The notes: a model not told the origin generated them from the letters alone. Positions 40,697 through 51,969 are shown, counted from the stretch's first letter. The stretch: 64,000 nucleotides of DNA from Pandoraea sp. (GCA_031291335.1 JARLJF010000020.1:22103-86102), one strand, 5' to 3'. Made by a program: numbers and translations.

Positions 40697-41947
40697 TTAC
40701 CAGTTGATATCGACGCAGAGCACGTGCAGGCCCTGTTTGGCGGGCGTGGCAATCGAGGCTGTCACGCAAAGATGCGCCTCGTTGATCGAGAGGTAGGGCG
40801 GGGTGAAGTGCACCTCGCCGGGCGCGCGCATGGCTTCGATGAAGTACGGCCGCCGCGCCCAGTTCGCGCCCTCCGAATGCAGCAGCGGACGGAAGCGTTT
40901 GGCGCGCTGCGACGAATGGCTGTGCGGTAGCACGTTGTCGCCGATCTGGCGGCCGAGGGCGTCGAGCAGGAAGCAGCGCGCCGCATCGGGCAGCGCCAGC
41001 AGGTCATGCGTCGCCTGTTCGATGTCCTGACCCTGCGCGATGCGTGCCGCTGCCGATTCGATGCCCGCCACATACGGGGCGAGGCGCAGATGCTCGGCCC
41101 GCTCGCGTTCGACCAGTTGCGTGCGCAGGGCTGACGAGAGCGCGTCCATGCGCTCGGCGGCCACCTTCGGTGGCACGGGATCGACGTCGGGCGCTGCGAA
41201 GTATTGTCCTTGCACGAAGTCGACGTTGCACTCCAGGGCGAGCAGCGCTTCACGATCCGTCGTGAGCCCGCACATCATCACCAGTTGTCCCGATTCGTGC
41301 AGCAGCGACACGAGGCCAGGCAGCACGCGGGCCAGATGCGACTGCTCCGTCGCCTGCGCGAGAATGCCGCGATCGAGTGCGACGATGTCGGGCCGCAGAT
41401 CCCATACCCGGTCGATGTTCGAATGCTTGGCGCCGAAGCCGCCCAGTGCAATGAGGAAGCCCGCCTTGCGCAGGCTGCCGACGATCGCGCCAAAGCGCGG
41501 TGTGTCGCCACCGGCCTGCTCCGGTACCTCGAGCACGACGCGCTGCGGCGACAGTCCGATGGTTTTGAGCGTGGCGATAAGCGCGTCGCCGTAGACCGTG
41601 TCCATCAATGCGGCGGGGTGCAGGCTCAGGAAGAGCCACGACTCGCGACTGTCGAATTCGCAGAAGTTGCCCAGATGCAGCGATTCGGCCAGCCGGCCGA
41701 GTTCGAGCATGTCGCCGTGACGCGCCGCCAGCGTGAAGACTTCGTGCGACGGCACATGACGCCCTTCGGCGTCGTGCGCGCGCAGCGAGGCGTGGTAGCC
41801 GATGGCGCGCCGGTGCGAGACCGAGAACACGGGCTGAAAGACGCTGCAAATCGTGAAGTCGCCGTAAATGACGATGCGTCGGCCGTCTTCGGCCGCCGTC
41901 AGTCGGGGCGGCAGCAAACCGGGGGCGTCGAGATCGATCATGGTCAT
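40697..41947 (-). CDS. Degenerate EAL-domain protein with C-terminal sensor-like domain
   Basis: VFSVSHRRAIGYHASLRAHD, RVVLEVPEQAG, ALGGFGAKHSNIDRVWDLRPDIVALDRGIL, VQGQYF. Confidence 0.75.
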   Translation of the reverse strand: MTMIDLDAPGLLPPRLTAAEDGRRIVIYGDFTICSVFQPVFSVSHRRAIGYHASLRAHDAEGRHVPSHEVFTLAARHGDMLELGRLAESLHLGNFCEFDSRESWLFLSLHPAALMDTVYGDALIATLKTIGLSPQRVVLEVPEQAGGDTPRFGAIVGSLRKAGFLIALGGFGAKHSNIDRVWDLRPDIVALDRGILAQATEQSHLARVLPGLVSLLHESGQLVMMCGLTTDREALLALECNVDFVQGQYFAAPDVDPVPPKVAAERMDALSSALRTQLVERERAEHLRLAPYVAGIESAAARIAQGQDIEQATHDLLALPDAARCFLLDALGRQIGDNVLPHSHSSQRAKRFRPLLHSEGANWARRPYFIEAMRAPGEVHFTPPYLSINEAHLCVTASIATPAKQGLHVLCVDINW

Positions 41948-42248
41948 GGTAGAGGCGGGTGCGGGGGCAGCAATGTTATGTACAGCATAGGTGAGCAAGA
42001 AGCGTGCTCAAAGGCGCCCGGCGGCGCCGGCGCTATTGTCCGCGATTTTCCCGCCGTGTTGTGACGCATCGCACCAGAGAACGGCATGATCGCACCAAAA
42101 TGGGGCTTCTCCGCAGGGGCTGGCGGCGCTTACGCCTGCGGCGTCGAATTCCGTTTGTTGCGTACTTAAACGACGACCTCGCCCGACCTCTTTCGACCAC
42201 GCACCGACGCCACTGACCCCATCGATCCCGCCGCCCTCCTGCCGGCAG

Positions 42249-43548
42249 TCAGGGCGACAGCAGTTGTGCCCGCCGTGCGACTCGCGCGAGGGTCAGCGCG
42301 CAGACGACATTGAAGACGTGCAGCCCTCCGGGGCCGAGCAGCGTCACAACCAGTGACGCGATCATCGGTCCCAGAATGCCGCCGACCGAGAAGAGGATGA
42401 GTAGCGTGGCGCTCACCGCCACACGTCGTTCGGGCACGGTGCGGTCGTTCACATGCGAGACGATGAGTCCGTACTGCGTGAAGTTGACGGCGGAGAACAG
42501 GAACATCAGCACGAAGACCAGCCAGTGCGCCTGAAAGAAAATCAACGGCGCACAGAACGCGGCCGACGCAAACGCCAGACGCCGTGACAGTGTGCGCCGA
42601 TCCATGCGATCCGAGAGTCGTCCCACGGGCCATTGCATGAGTAGCGCGCCGAATAGTGCGACCCCCATCAACGTGGACAGGCTGCCGATCGACAGGCCGA
42701 TACGCGTGAGGTAGATCGGCATGATGGCGTAGAACGCGCTGTACAGAAATCCCGCGAGGATGCAGCCGGGAATGGCAATCGGCGTAGCGCGTGCCATTTC
42801 GGCAATGCTGTCGAAGAGACTGATGGCCGGTTGTTTGCCGAGCCGCTCGTCGGCCACTCGCGTGGGCCAGCCCTGCATGAGCGTGATCGGCAGAATTGCC
42901 GCGACGAACAGACCTGCGACGAGCAGAAGCTGCCCCTCGCTGCCCGCTTCGCCGATATTGAGCAGGAACTGTCCGGTGCTTACGGCGAGGTAGTTGATCG
43001 TGAGATAGGAGCCGAACACGCGTCCACGCATGGTGTTCGGCACCGAGCCGTTGAGCCAGCTTTCCACGGTCGTGTACATGCCCATCAGAGCGAAGCCGGT
43101 GCCGAGCCGCAGCACGCAGAGCATGAGCGTGGTCTCGCTCACGGCAAAGCCCATCACGAACAGGGCGGCCAGCGCGGTGAACGCGACGAACGCGCGATGT
43201 TGCCCGATGCGCTCGATGAGCGTGCGGTTGTAAAACGCGCCGAGCAGAAAGCCGCCGTAGTAGCACGACTGGATCACGCCGATCGTGAACGTCGACGCAC
43301 CGTACTTCAGGGCATGAAAGGGGATGGCGGTGGCAAAGAGCCCATTACCCACGACCAGCACGCCGTAGGCCAACAGAATGCCCATGAGCGCCGGGTAGAT
43401 GCTGATGGGCAGTGGCACGGCGTCGGCCGGCGCCGGGCCGGGCGGCGTCGACGGTGCGCCCAGCAGGGACGCTTCCGAGAGGGGCCCCGGACGATCGGGT
43501 TCGTCTTCGGGAATAGCGGCATCTAGCGACGGGTCTCGCTGCATCATG
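42249..43548 (-). CDS. MFS transporter (YcaD-like)
   Basis: ALKYGASTFTIGVIQSCYYGGFLLGAFYNRTLIERIGQHRAF; VESWLNGSVPNTMRGRVFGSYL. Confidence 0.87.
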
Positions 43549-43751
43549 TTTCGCGGGCCAGAGGATGGGGGGCAACAGGCTTTCATCGTGCCCGGCGCAG
43601 ACAATCCTTTGCACTGCAAAAAATGCACAGACAGCATGAAGGGCCGTCGCCGGATGTTCGCGTGAGGCACGTGAGCGATACCCCGAATGATCGCACGAGA
43701 TGGCCTCTCCAAGAACTGACGCGCCCAATGCCGGATGAGACCTGTCAACGA

Positions 43752-43790
43752 AAAAGGGCGTGTCCCCGTTCAGGACACGCCCTTTTCTCG
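43752..43790. terminator. Intrinsic terminator between MFS genes
   Basis: AAAAAGGGCGTGTCC ccgttca GGACACGCCCTTTTC; strong stem with A/T tails on both strands. Confidence 0.85.
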
Positions 43791-43884
43791 ATTCCCTTCT
43801 ACCTTCTATTTTCTATTTACCTCGGCTCACGCAGTCACGCGACTGCGCTGCGGGATCCGCGTGTCGACGCGGCGACACCTGCTA

Positions 43885-45213
43885 TCAATGCTCCGTCGCA
43901 CCGGCACCATGCCATACCTGCTGGCGGCGCCGGCGACTGCCGATCCACGCGGCCGACAGTGCACTGATGAGACCGGCGCACAGCACGTAGATGCAGATCA
44001 TCCACGGCTCACCGCCGTTCTTCTGCAGCAGATAGGTCGCGATGATCGGGCTCAGACCGCTCGCGAAGATTCCCGAGAACTGGTAGACGAAGGAGATGCC
44101 GGTATAGCGCACCTTGGCGTCGAACAGCTCCGCGAAGAGCGCCGCTTCCGGTCCGTAGACCGATGCGTAGATCACACCCAGCGGAATCACGATGGACAGC
44201 CAGACGAGCATCACGTTGCCGCCGCTCGCCTTCATCAGCCAGAACCCTGCGAACGACGACAGACCGGTCGCGAGCGAGCCCCAGAAGTAGATGCGCGTGC
44301 GGCCGATGCGGTCGGACAATTTGCCGAAGAACGGAATGGTGAAGATCATGACGAACGCCGCCGCCATTACCCCGGTGAGCGCCTCGGTCTGCGAGAGCTT
44401 GAGCGTCTGCGTCAGATAGGCAATCGAGAACACGCCGAAGATGTTGAAGAACACGCCGTCGATGAAGCGCGCCCCCATGCCGGCGATGACGTTGCCGGGG
44501 CTGCGCGTGAGGACTTCGGCAATCGGCATCTTGATCTCGGCGCCGGCCTTCTTGATCTTCGTGAACTCAGGCGTCTCCATCACATTCAGGCGGATGTACA
44601 TGCCGATGAGCACGAGGCCGACCGACAGGAAGAACGCGACGCGCCAGCCCCACGCCAGGAACTGGGCATTGGTGAGCGTGTAAGACAGCACCGCGACCAC
44701 GCCGGAGGCCAGGCACAGGCCGAGCGCGAGCCCGACCTGCGGAATGCTGGCGTAGTAGCCGCGCTTCTCCTTCGGCGCGTATTCGAACGCCATGAGCACC
44801 GCGCCGCCCCATTCACCCCCGAGCCCAATGCCTTGCAGCACCCGCAGAAAGAGCAGGAGCACCGGCGCCCACAGGCCAATCTGCGCGTAGGTCGGCACTA
44901 GCCCGATGAGCATGGTCGCGATGCCCATGATGGTGAGGGTCATCACGAGCATGCTCTTGCGGCCGAGTTTGTCGCCGAAGTGTCCGAAGATCACCCCGCC
45001 GAGCGGACGGCTGAGGAAGCCCACCGCGAACGTGCCGTAGGCGAGCATCGTCGAGACGAGCGGATCGCTGCCCGGAAAATACAGCTTGTTGAACACAATG
45101 CCGGCGACGACGCCGTACAGGAAAAAGTCGTACCACTCGATGGTGGCGCCGATGAGGCTGGCGACGACGACACGGCGCATCTGCCGCGTGTCGGTCTGGG
45201 TCGATGCATTCAT
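43885..45213 (-). CDS. MFS transporter, metabolite:H+ symporter (ShiA/ProP-like)
   Basis: VVVASLIGATIEWYDFFLYGVVAGIVFNKLYFPG; RPLGGVIFGHFGDKLGRKSMLV. Confidence 0.9.
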   Translation of the reverse strand: MNASTQTDTRQMRRVVVASLIGATIEWYDFFLYGVVAGIVFNKLYFPGSDPLVSTMLAYGTFAVGFLSRPLGGVIFGHFGDKLGRKSMLVMTLTIMGIATMLIGLVPTYAQIGLWAPVLLLFLRVLQGIGLGGEWGGAVLMAFEYAPKEKRGYYASIPQVGLALGLCLASGVVAVLSYTLTNAQFLAWGWRVAFFLSVGLVLIGMYIRLNVMETPEFTKIKKAGAEIKMPIAEVLTRSPGNVIAGMGARFIDGVFFNIFGVFSIAYLTQTLKLSQTEALTGVMAAAFVMIFTIPFFGKLSDRIGRTRIYFWGSLATGLSSFAGFWLMKASGGNVMLVWLSIVIPLGVIYASVYGPEAALFAELFDAKVRYTGISFVYQFSGIFASGLSPIIATYLLQKNGGEPWMICIYVLCAGLISALSAAWIGSRRRRQQVWHGAGATEH

Positions 45214-45256
45214 GGTTGTCTCCGGATCTTGTAATGATGGGGGCTGACGTGATTGG

Positions 45257-46936
45257 CTAAATCGCTACGGCAACGTTTGCCGCGTCCGCTGGTGCCTGCC
45301 CGCTGCCGCGGATTTGCTGCATGCCCGACGCCTGCTTCCTGTCTTCGAGAATCATGTCGGCCGCCTTCTCGGCGATCATGATGGTCGGTGCATTCGTGTT
45401 GCCCGAGACCAGTTCGGGCATGATCGACGCGTCCACGACGCGCAGCGCTGCGAGGCCGTGCACACGAAGACGGTCGTCGACGACCGCCATGGCGTCGTGC
45501 CCCATCTTGCAGGTGCCTGCCGGGTGATAGATCGACTGGCTGAACTGGCGCGCGGCCTGCAATAGCGCTTCGTCGCTCTGATACTTCGCGCCGGGAATGA
45601 ACTCGCTGATGATGTGCGGCGCGAGCGAAGGCGCTGCGGCGATGCGACGCGCGACCTTGATGCCGTCGATCACGACGCGATGGTCGCGCTCGTCAGACAG
45701 ATAGTTGGCGTGGATCACCGGGTACTGGAGCGGATCGTTCGAGCGGATTGCGACGCTGCCCCGGCTGAACGGACGCAACTGGCAGACGGACGACGTGAAT
45801 GCCGAGAATCGATGCGCGCCCTTGCCCGGCTTGTCGGCGGACAACGGCTGCATGTGGAACTGGATGTCGGGACGCGTAATGTCGGGGCAATCCGGGCGGG
45901 AGCGCGTGAAGATCGTCACCTGGCTGGCGGCGAGCGTGAGCGGCCCCGTGCGGAACATCGCGTATTGCAGGCCGATGAGCGCCTTGCGCAGCGGGTTGTT
46001 GACCTCGTCGTTGAGCGTGCGCTCGCGGGTCTTGAAGACCAGCCGCACTTGCAGGTGGTCCTGCAGATTCTGTCCCACACCGGGTAACACATGACGCAGC
46101 GCGACGCCGGCTTTGGCGAGCACCGTCGTCGGACCTACGCCGGAATTTTGCAGCAACTGCGGCGAGCCGATGGCCCCGGCAGCGAGAATGACCTCGACGC
46201 GTGCGCGCGCCTTCTTGCGCTCGCCGTTCTGCAGATACTCGACGCCTACCGCGCGCTTGCCTTCGAACAGCACGCGACATGTTTGAGCGCGCGTCTCCAC
46301 GATAAGATTGCGACGCTCGCGAACCGGCTTGAGAAACCCCTTGGCCGTGCTGCAGCGAAGTCCCTTGAACGCCGTCTGCTGGAAGTAGCCGACGCCTTCC
46401 TGCGTCGCGCCGTTGTAGTCCTCGTTGAACGGGATGCCAATGTCTTTGGCGGCGGCGATGAAGTGCTCGGCGATGGGGCGGCGCAGACGCAGGTCTGACA
46501 CCTTCAGCGGGCCGCCAACGCCGTGATACTCGCTCTCACCGTGCTCTTGATCTTCAGATTTGCGGAAGTAGGGCAGCACGTCGGCGTAGCGCCATCCGCG
46601 ATTGCCCAGCGCGGCCCAGTGGTCGTAGTCTTCGCGCTGACCGCGCACGTAGAGCAAGCCGTTGAGCGAGCTCGACCCGCCGAGCACCTTGCCGCGCGGC
46701 CAGTCGATCTGACGGTCCGCCACGTTGGCGTCGGCTTCGGTGCGATAACACCAGTCGAGTTCCGGGTCGTGCATCGTCTTGAAATACCCGACCGGGATGT
46801 GAATCCATGGATTGCTATCGGGGCCGCCGGCCTCGAGCAACAGCACCCGGTTCGCGGGATCTGCGCTCAGACGATTCGCGAGCACACACCCCGCGGAGCC
46901 CGCACCGACGATCAGATAGTCGACCTCATGTTCCAT
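45257..46936 (-). CDS. GMC-family oxidoreductase (choline dehydrogenase-like)
   Basis: [64 protein letters not shown]. Confidence 0.92.
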   Translation of the reverse strand: MEHEVDYLIVGAGSAGCVLANRLSADPANRVLLLEAGGPDSNPWIHIPVGYFKTMHDPELDWCYRTEADANVADRQIDWPRGKVLGGSSSLNGLLYVRGQREDYDHWAALGNRGWRYADVLPYFRKSEDQEHGESEYHGVGGPLKVSDLRLRRPIAEHFIAAAKDIGIPFNEDYNGATQEGVGYFQQTAFKGLRCSTAKGFLKPVRERRNLIVETRAQTCRVLFEGKRAVGVEYLQNGERKKARARVEVILAAGAIGSPQLLQNSGVGPTTVLAKAGVALRHVLPGVGQNLQDHLQVRLVFKTRERTLNDEVNNPLRKALIGLQYAMFRTGPLTLAASQVTIFTRSRPDCPDITRPDIQFHMQPLSADKPGKGAHRFSAFTSSVCQLRPFSRGSVAIRSNDPLQYPVIHANYLSDERDHRVVIDGIKVARRIAAAPSLAPHIISEFIPGAKYQSDEALLQAARQFSQSIYHPAGTCKMGHDAMAVVDDRLRVHGLAALRVVDASIMPELVSGNTNAPTIMIAEKAADMILEDRKQASGMQQIRGSGQAPADAANVAVAI

Positions 46937-47266
46937 ACAGCCTGTCTCCTGCCTCGAGTCTGCTTCGATAGGATGAAACGATTCGTTTCGGATTATTTCG
47001 ATCCAATGTCGGCGAGCCGTTTGCAAATGCCAAGCGAAAAGCGGCGCGCGACGGAAAACTGAAACGGATTTCGCGCTTGCCGACTCAGAACGCGACAATT
47101 GCTGCGGCGCATCTGCGGGGTTTTACTAGGGAAGGGTTCGGCGTAATGACGAGGCGATCGACGACGCATTCAGCACGTCTTCGACAGCGCACCGGGGTTA
47201 TCCCGATGCTGATGCGCGTCAATTAATTGGTATATTTTGTTTCTTTTATTGCATGTGAGCAGCGGG

Positions 47267-47287
47267 CGGCACGCGGCACGCGGCACG
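47267..47287. repeat. 7-bp tandem repeat (CGGCACG)x3 just upstream of iclR ATG
   Basis: CGGCACG CGGCACG CGGCACG. Confidence 0.9.
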
Positions 47288-47299
47288 CGAGGAGGCGCA

Positions 47300-48184
47300 A
47301 TGCGCGAGACGGTCACACTGGACGAAGGGGATTTGCGCACGAGCGACGAAGCGCGGAATTTGCGCGCGTTGGCCGTCATCGAACGGCTGGCCATGGCGGG
47401 ACAGCCCTACACGTTGTCGCAACTCGCGACGCGTCTGTCGATTCCGAAGGCCACGCTCATGCGCCTGATCGAAGCGCTCGAGTTGTGCGGTTACGTTTCA
47501 CATGTTCCCGATTCGCGCGGATCGGAGCGCGGTCTGTCGCTGGGGCCCAGGGCCGCGCGACTGGCGCTGGTCACGCTGGCGAACAACAACTTCACGCGTG
47601 CGGCGCGCTCGCTGCTGCGCACACTGGTCGACCGTGTGGGAGAGACCGTCAATCTGACGGCGCTTGACGGCGACGAGGTGCTCTACATCGAGCGTGTGGA
47701 AACGAACGAGCCGCTGCGCATGCAGATGCATCCCGGCATGCGCGTGCCATTGCACTGCACCGCGAGCGGTAAGTTGTTCCTGTCGCAAATGCCGGCGGTC
47801 GAGCGTCGTGCGGTGCTCTCGCGGTTGTCGCTCAAACGCATGACGCCGCGCACGATCACCGACCTGAGCCTGCTCGAAGCGGAGCTTGACCGGCTGGCTG
47901 CGCGTGGTATCGGCATCGATAACGAAGAGTTCGTACGTGGCATGGTTGCGGTCGGCGTGCCGGTGCGCGCGATCGAAGACGGACACGTTCGTGCAGTGCT
48001 CGCCGTACATGGCCCGACGGCGCGTGTGACGCTGGAGCAGCTACTGGCACTGGTGCCGACGCTGCGCGAAACCGCGACGGCGCTCGCGCCGCTGCTCGAC
48101 TGGCAGCGGGCAAGCAAAGGGGAGGCGTTGGCGAAAAAGGCGGACGCGGTGGCTGAGGCGGAAAAAAGGGCGAAAGCGTTCTGA
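47300..48184 (+). CDS. IclR-family regulator
   Basis: LAVIERLAMAGQPYTLSQLATRLSIPKATLMRLIEALELCGYV. Confidence 0.87.
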   Translation: MRETVTLDEGDLRTSDEARNLRALAVIERLAMAGQPYTLSQLATRLSIPKATLMRLIEALELCGYVSHVPDSRGSERGLSLGPRAARLALVTLANNNFTRAARSLLRTLVDRVGETVNLTALDGDEVLYIERVETNEPLRMQMHPGMRVPLHCTASGKLFLSQMPAVERRAVLSRLSLKRMTPRTITDLSLLEAELDRLAARGIGIDNEEFVRGMVAVGVPVRAIEDGHVRAVLAVHGPTARVTLEQLLALVPTLRETATALAPLLDWQRASKGEALAKKADAVAEAEKRAKAF

Positions 48185-48188
48185 GGCG

Positions 48189-48978
48189 TCAGAACGTCTT
48201 GGCGAGTTCCTTCGCGGCTTCCTGCAGACGGGGCACGAACTCCATCGCCTTGGACAGCGACGTACGCGAGACAGGTGCGTGCACCGCCACGGCGGCGATA
48301 CATCCGCCGTCTTCCTTGAGCACGGGTGCCGCCACGCAGGCAATGCCCAGCACGAATTCTTCGTTATCGACGGCAATGCCCTTGTGCGCAATACGGTCGA
48401 GTTCGCTTTCCAGCAATTCGGGATCGGTCAGCGTGTTCGGTGTGAAGCGTTGCAGCTTCATCGCACGCAGGAGGGCGGCGCGTTGCTCGCGCGGCATCAT
48501 GGCCAGCAGCAACTTGCCGCTCGCGCTGCTGTGCGCGGGCACATGCGATCCCGGCTTGAGATCGAGCCGCAGCGGCCACGGCGCTTCCATGCGATCGAGG
48601 TAAAGCACCTCGGTTTCATGCAGCATCGTGAGGTTGCACGTCTCGCCCAGATCAGCCACGAGACGGCCGAGAATCGCATGACGCATGCGTCGTGCCCCCG
48701 CCTGCATCATCACACCCAGACTCAACTGCGCGAGGCGCGGGCCGATCACATAGGCGTTCTTCTGCCCCGGTTCGCGAATCACCAGTCCGCCCGCTTCAAG
48801 CGAACCGAGCATGCGATGCAGCGAAGCTTTCGGCATCTGGATGTCATGCGCCATGTCGGCGAGCGAGACCGGCGCATCGGCGGCGACGAGATATTCGAGC
48901 AGCGCAAACGCCCGCAGGGTCGGGGTATCCGCCTTGTTGTCTGACGGGGAGTCGTGCTGGGTCGCTGCGTCGTTCATA
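48189..48978 (-). CDS. IclR-family regulator (candidate regulator of xsc/cobST)
   Basis: RAFALLEYLVAADAPVSLADMAHDIQMPKASLHRMLGSLEAGGLV; start at MNDAATQ near 48978. Confidence 0.85.
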
Positions 48979-49103
48979 TGCGCCGTTCCGGAAAATGGAT
49001 CAGCGGTATTGTACCCAAACGGACTATCGAACGGATTGAACGCCATTGGCCGGTTTTCGATGCGTATCAGTTCGTTCGAATGTAGACGAGCCGTTGGACA
49101 GCG

Positions 49104-49140
49104 TCAATTGGTGATTTAATTATCCGGAACAAATTGTATC
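49104..49140. promoter_or_regulatory. AT-rich element shared with xsc upstream region
   Basis: TCAATTGGTGATTTAATTATCCGGAACAAATTGTATC; 27/37 identical to 55768-55804. Confidence 0.6.
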
Positions 49141-49213
49141 TAAAAATAGTTAACGCTATGATGCCCTGACATTGCCTTGGCACAGTGAAACAGTGGAACA
49201 GGAGAGGGACGTG

Positions 49214-50200
49214 ATGGAGACCGCAACCCAACAACCGGATCGCCTGGTCGATGCCCGCGCCGTATTCGGCATCGATACGGATTTGCAGGTGCCGGCATTC
49301 AGTGAGCGCGACGATCACGTACCCGAGATCGACACGGCGTACCGCTTCAACCCCGACGTGACGCTGGCGATTCTGGCCGGCTTCATGTGCAACCGGCGCG
49401 TGATGGTGCAGGGCATGCACGGCACCGGCAAATCCACCCATATCGAGCAGGTGGCCGCGCGCCTGAACTGGCCGTGCGTGCGGGTGAATCTCGACGGGCA
49501 TATCAGTCGTCTCGATCTGGTCGGCAAAGACGCCATCGTCGTGCGCGACGGCCATCAGATCACCGAGTTTCAGGAAGGCATCGTGCCGTGGGCGCTGCAA
49601 CGCCCGGTCGCGTTGATCTTCGACGAATACGATGCCGGCCGGCCCGACGTGATGTTCGTGATTCAGCGCATTCTGGAGCGCGACGGCAAGTTCACGCTGC
49701 TCGACCAGAATCGCGTGATCCACCCGCACCCGGCGTTCCGCATGTTTGCCACGACGAACACCGTCGGCCTTGGCAATCTCAATGGCCTGTATCACGGCAC
49801 GCAGGTGCTCAATCACGCACAGATCGACCGCTGGAATGTCGTGGCGACGCTCAACTATTTGTCGCGAGACGACGAGGCCGGCATCGTGCTCGCGCGCGTG
49901 CCGGAACTTGATAGCGACGCCGGGCGCACACTCATCGACTCGATGGTGAGTGTGGCGGAACTCACGCGCAAGGGCTTCGCGACCGGCGATTTGTCCACGC
50001 TCATGTCGCCGCGCACGGTGATCAACTGGGCGGAGAACGTCGGTATTTTCCGCGACGCCGGGCTGGCGTTCCGCCTCACGTTCCTGAACAAGTGCGACGA
50101 AGCCGAGCGTGCGGTGGTGGCGGAGTATTACCAGCGCGCCTTCGGCCGGGAGTTGCCCACGAACGACGGTGGTCGCTCGCTGCTGGCCGATGCGTCATGA
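49214..50200 (+). CDS. CobS-like AAA+ ATPase (MoxR-type)
   Basis: [85 protein letters not shown]. Confidence 0.9.
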   Translation: METATQQPDRLVDARAVFGIDTDLQVPAFSERDDHVPEIDTAYRFNPDVTLAILAGFMCNRRVMVQGMHGTGKSTHIEQVAARLNWPCVRVNLDGHISRLDLVGKDAIVVRDGHQITEFQEGIVPWALQRPVALIFDEYDAGRPDVMFVIQRILERDGKFTLLDQNRVIHPHPAFRMFATTNTVGLGNLNGLYHGTQVLNHAQIDRWNVVATLNYLSRDDEAGIVLARVPELDSDAGRTLIDSMVSVAELTRKGFATGDLSTLMSPRTVINWAENVGIFRDAGLAFRLTFLNKCDEAERAVVAEYYQRAFGRELPTNDGGRSLLADAS

Positions 50201-51960
50201 CGATCTCGGATCGCGAGGCGGGACGGCGCGCCGCGCGTGGCGAAGCGTTGTGCGCCGCGACGGTACGCGCGCTGACCGGCGACGCCGCGCTGCATTACAG
50301 CGGCGCGCGCCTGTGCCGGAACATGCGCCCGCTGCCACTGCATGCGCCGCATCTACAAACGCTGCCGGGGCCAGCCGATCCGTTCGATCCGTTGACGGCG
50401 CTCGTCACGTTGCGCGGTGCCGCCGACGGGGCGGCACTACGGCTGCGGCACAGCGATGCGGCACTGCACCGCCGCCTGCAACCCGAAGCGCCGCTCGAGC
50501 GGTTGCTCTTCGAACTGATGGAGCAGTTGCGCTGCGAGACGTTCATCCCGGCGGGCATGCCCGGCGTCGCGAAGAACTTGCGCGATCGATTCGAAGCGTG
50601 GTCGCGCGCGATGCACCTGAGTGGCGTGGCCGACAGCCATGTCGGATTGTTGCTCTACACCGTTGCTCAGATGGGCTGGTCGCGCTTGACCGGCTATCCC
50701 GTCATCGAGGATACGGAAGGACTCATCGAAGCCACGCGCATGGCCATCGCGCCGCGTATTGGCGGCGCGCTCGCGGGCATGCGCCGAACGCGAGCCGATC
50801 AGGCGGCCTTCGCCGTCTTCGCGCGCGAGTTGGCGGCCGACATCGCGCGGATGATCCGTGCGGCAGGCGGTGAGCAAGCGGACGACGACAAGGACAAGGA
50901 TGAGGAGGACGAGAAAGGGGTGCGCAATGCCTTCTCGTTGTTTCTCGATTTCGACGAACAGGAAGACGACGGCATCACGCTCGCGCATTCGGGCGATAGC
51001 CGAGTACTCAAGGCGTCGGCGCAGGGCTATCGCGTGTTCACGAATCGGTACGACCGTGAACTGTATGCGGGCACGCTGGTGCGCCGTGCGCTGCTGAGCG
51101 AATTCCGCGAGCGTCTCGACGAGCGCATCGTCGCCCAGTCGATCAACGTGCCGAGGCTTGCCCGTGCCCTCAAGGCGGCGCTGGCGGTGCCGCAACGCGA
51201 CGGCTGGTCGTTCGGTGAAGAGCAGGGACGTATCGACGGACGGCGTCTCGCGCAACTGGTCAGCTCGCCCGCCGAACGACGGCTGTTCCGGCTCGAGAAG
51301 CACACGTTGATTGCCGAGTCGATGGTGAGCTTCCTGATCGATTGTTCCGGGTCGATGAAGGCGCAGATCGAATCGGTTGCGATGATCGTCGACGTGCTGT
51401 CCCGCGCGCTCGACGCGGCCGGTGTCACGAACGAAATCCTCGGCTTCACGACGGGGGCATGGAACGGCGGACGCGCGCGCACCGACTGGCTCTCGCGCGG
51501 CAAGCCCCGTTTTCCGGGGCGCCTGAACGAGGTCTCGCATCTGATCTTCAAAGACGCGGTGACGAGTTGGCGACGCGCGCGCACCGACATTACCTCGCTG
51601 TTCAAGGCGGATTTGTTTCGCGAAGGCGTCGACGGCGAGGCGGTCGAGTGGGCCTGCGAACGCTTGCGCTCACGCAGTGCGAACCGACGTCTTCTGATCG
51701 TGATTTCCGACGGCAGTCCGATGGACGCGGCCACCAATCAAGTCAATGACGAACACTATCTCGATCATCATTTGCGTGAGGTCGTGGCGCAGCAGCAGGC
51801 AATCGGGGACGTGGAGGTGCTGGGCCTCGGCGTCGGCCTGGATCTGAGTCCGTATTACCGGAACTCACTCGCCTTGGACCTGACGTCACCGCCCGACATG
51901 ACAACGCTCTCGCGACTGGTTGACTGGATCGGTAGCGGTGGCCGTCGCGCTCACGCGTAA
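50197..51960 (+). CDS. CobT-like protein with acidic linker and C-terminal VWA domain
   Basis: [35 protein letters not shown] acidic stretch; ATGA overlap with cobS-like gene. Confidence 0.88.
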   Translation: MTISDREAGRRAARGEALCAATVRALTGDAALHYSGARLCRNMRPLPLHAPHLQTLPGPADPFDPLTALVTLRGAADGAALRLRHSDAALHRRLQPEAPLERLLFELMEQLRCETFIPAGMPGVAKNLRDRFEAWSRAMHLSGVADSHVGLLLYTVAQMGWSRLTGYPVIEDTEGLIEATRMAIAPRIGGALAGMRRTRADQAAFAVFARELAADIARMIRAAGGEQADDDKDKDEEDEKGVRNAFSLFLDFDEQEDDGITLAHSGDSRVLKASAQGYRVFTNRYDRELYAGTLVRRALLSEFRERLDERIVAQSINVPRLARALKAALAVPQRDGWSFGEEQGRIDGRRLAQLVSSPAERRLFRLEKHTLIAESMVSFLIDCSGSMKAQIESVAMIVDVLSRALDAAGVTNEILGFTTGAWNGGRARTDWLSRGKPRFPGRLNEVSHLIFKDAVTSWRRARTDITSLFKADLFREGVDGEAVEWACERLRSRSANRRLLIVISDGSPMDAATNQVNDEHYLDHHLREVVAQQQAIGDVEVLGLGVGLDLSPYYRNSLALDLTSPPDMTTLSRLVDWIGSGGRRAHA

Positions 51961-51969
51961 CGTCTGGCG

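Noticed and set aside
47223-47250. Possible third copy of the xsc/iclR shared element (AATTAATTGGTATATTTTGTTTC)
   Set aside because: Only the AATTGGTAT core and AT-richness match; too weak to claim as the same motif by eye.
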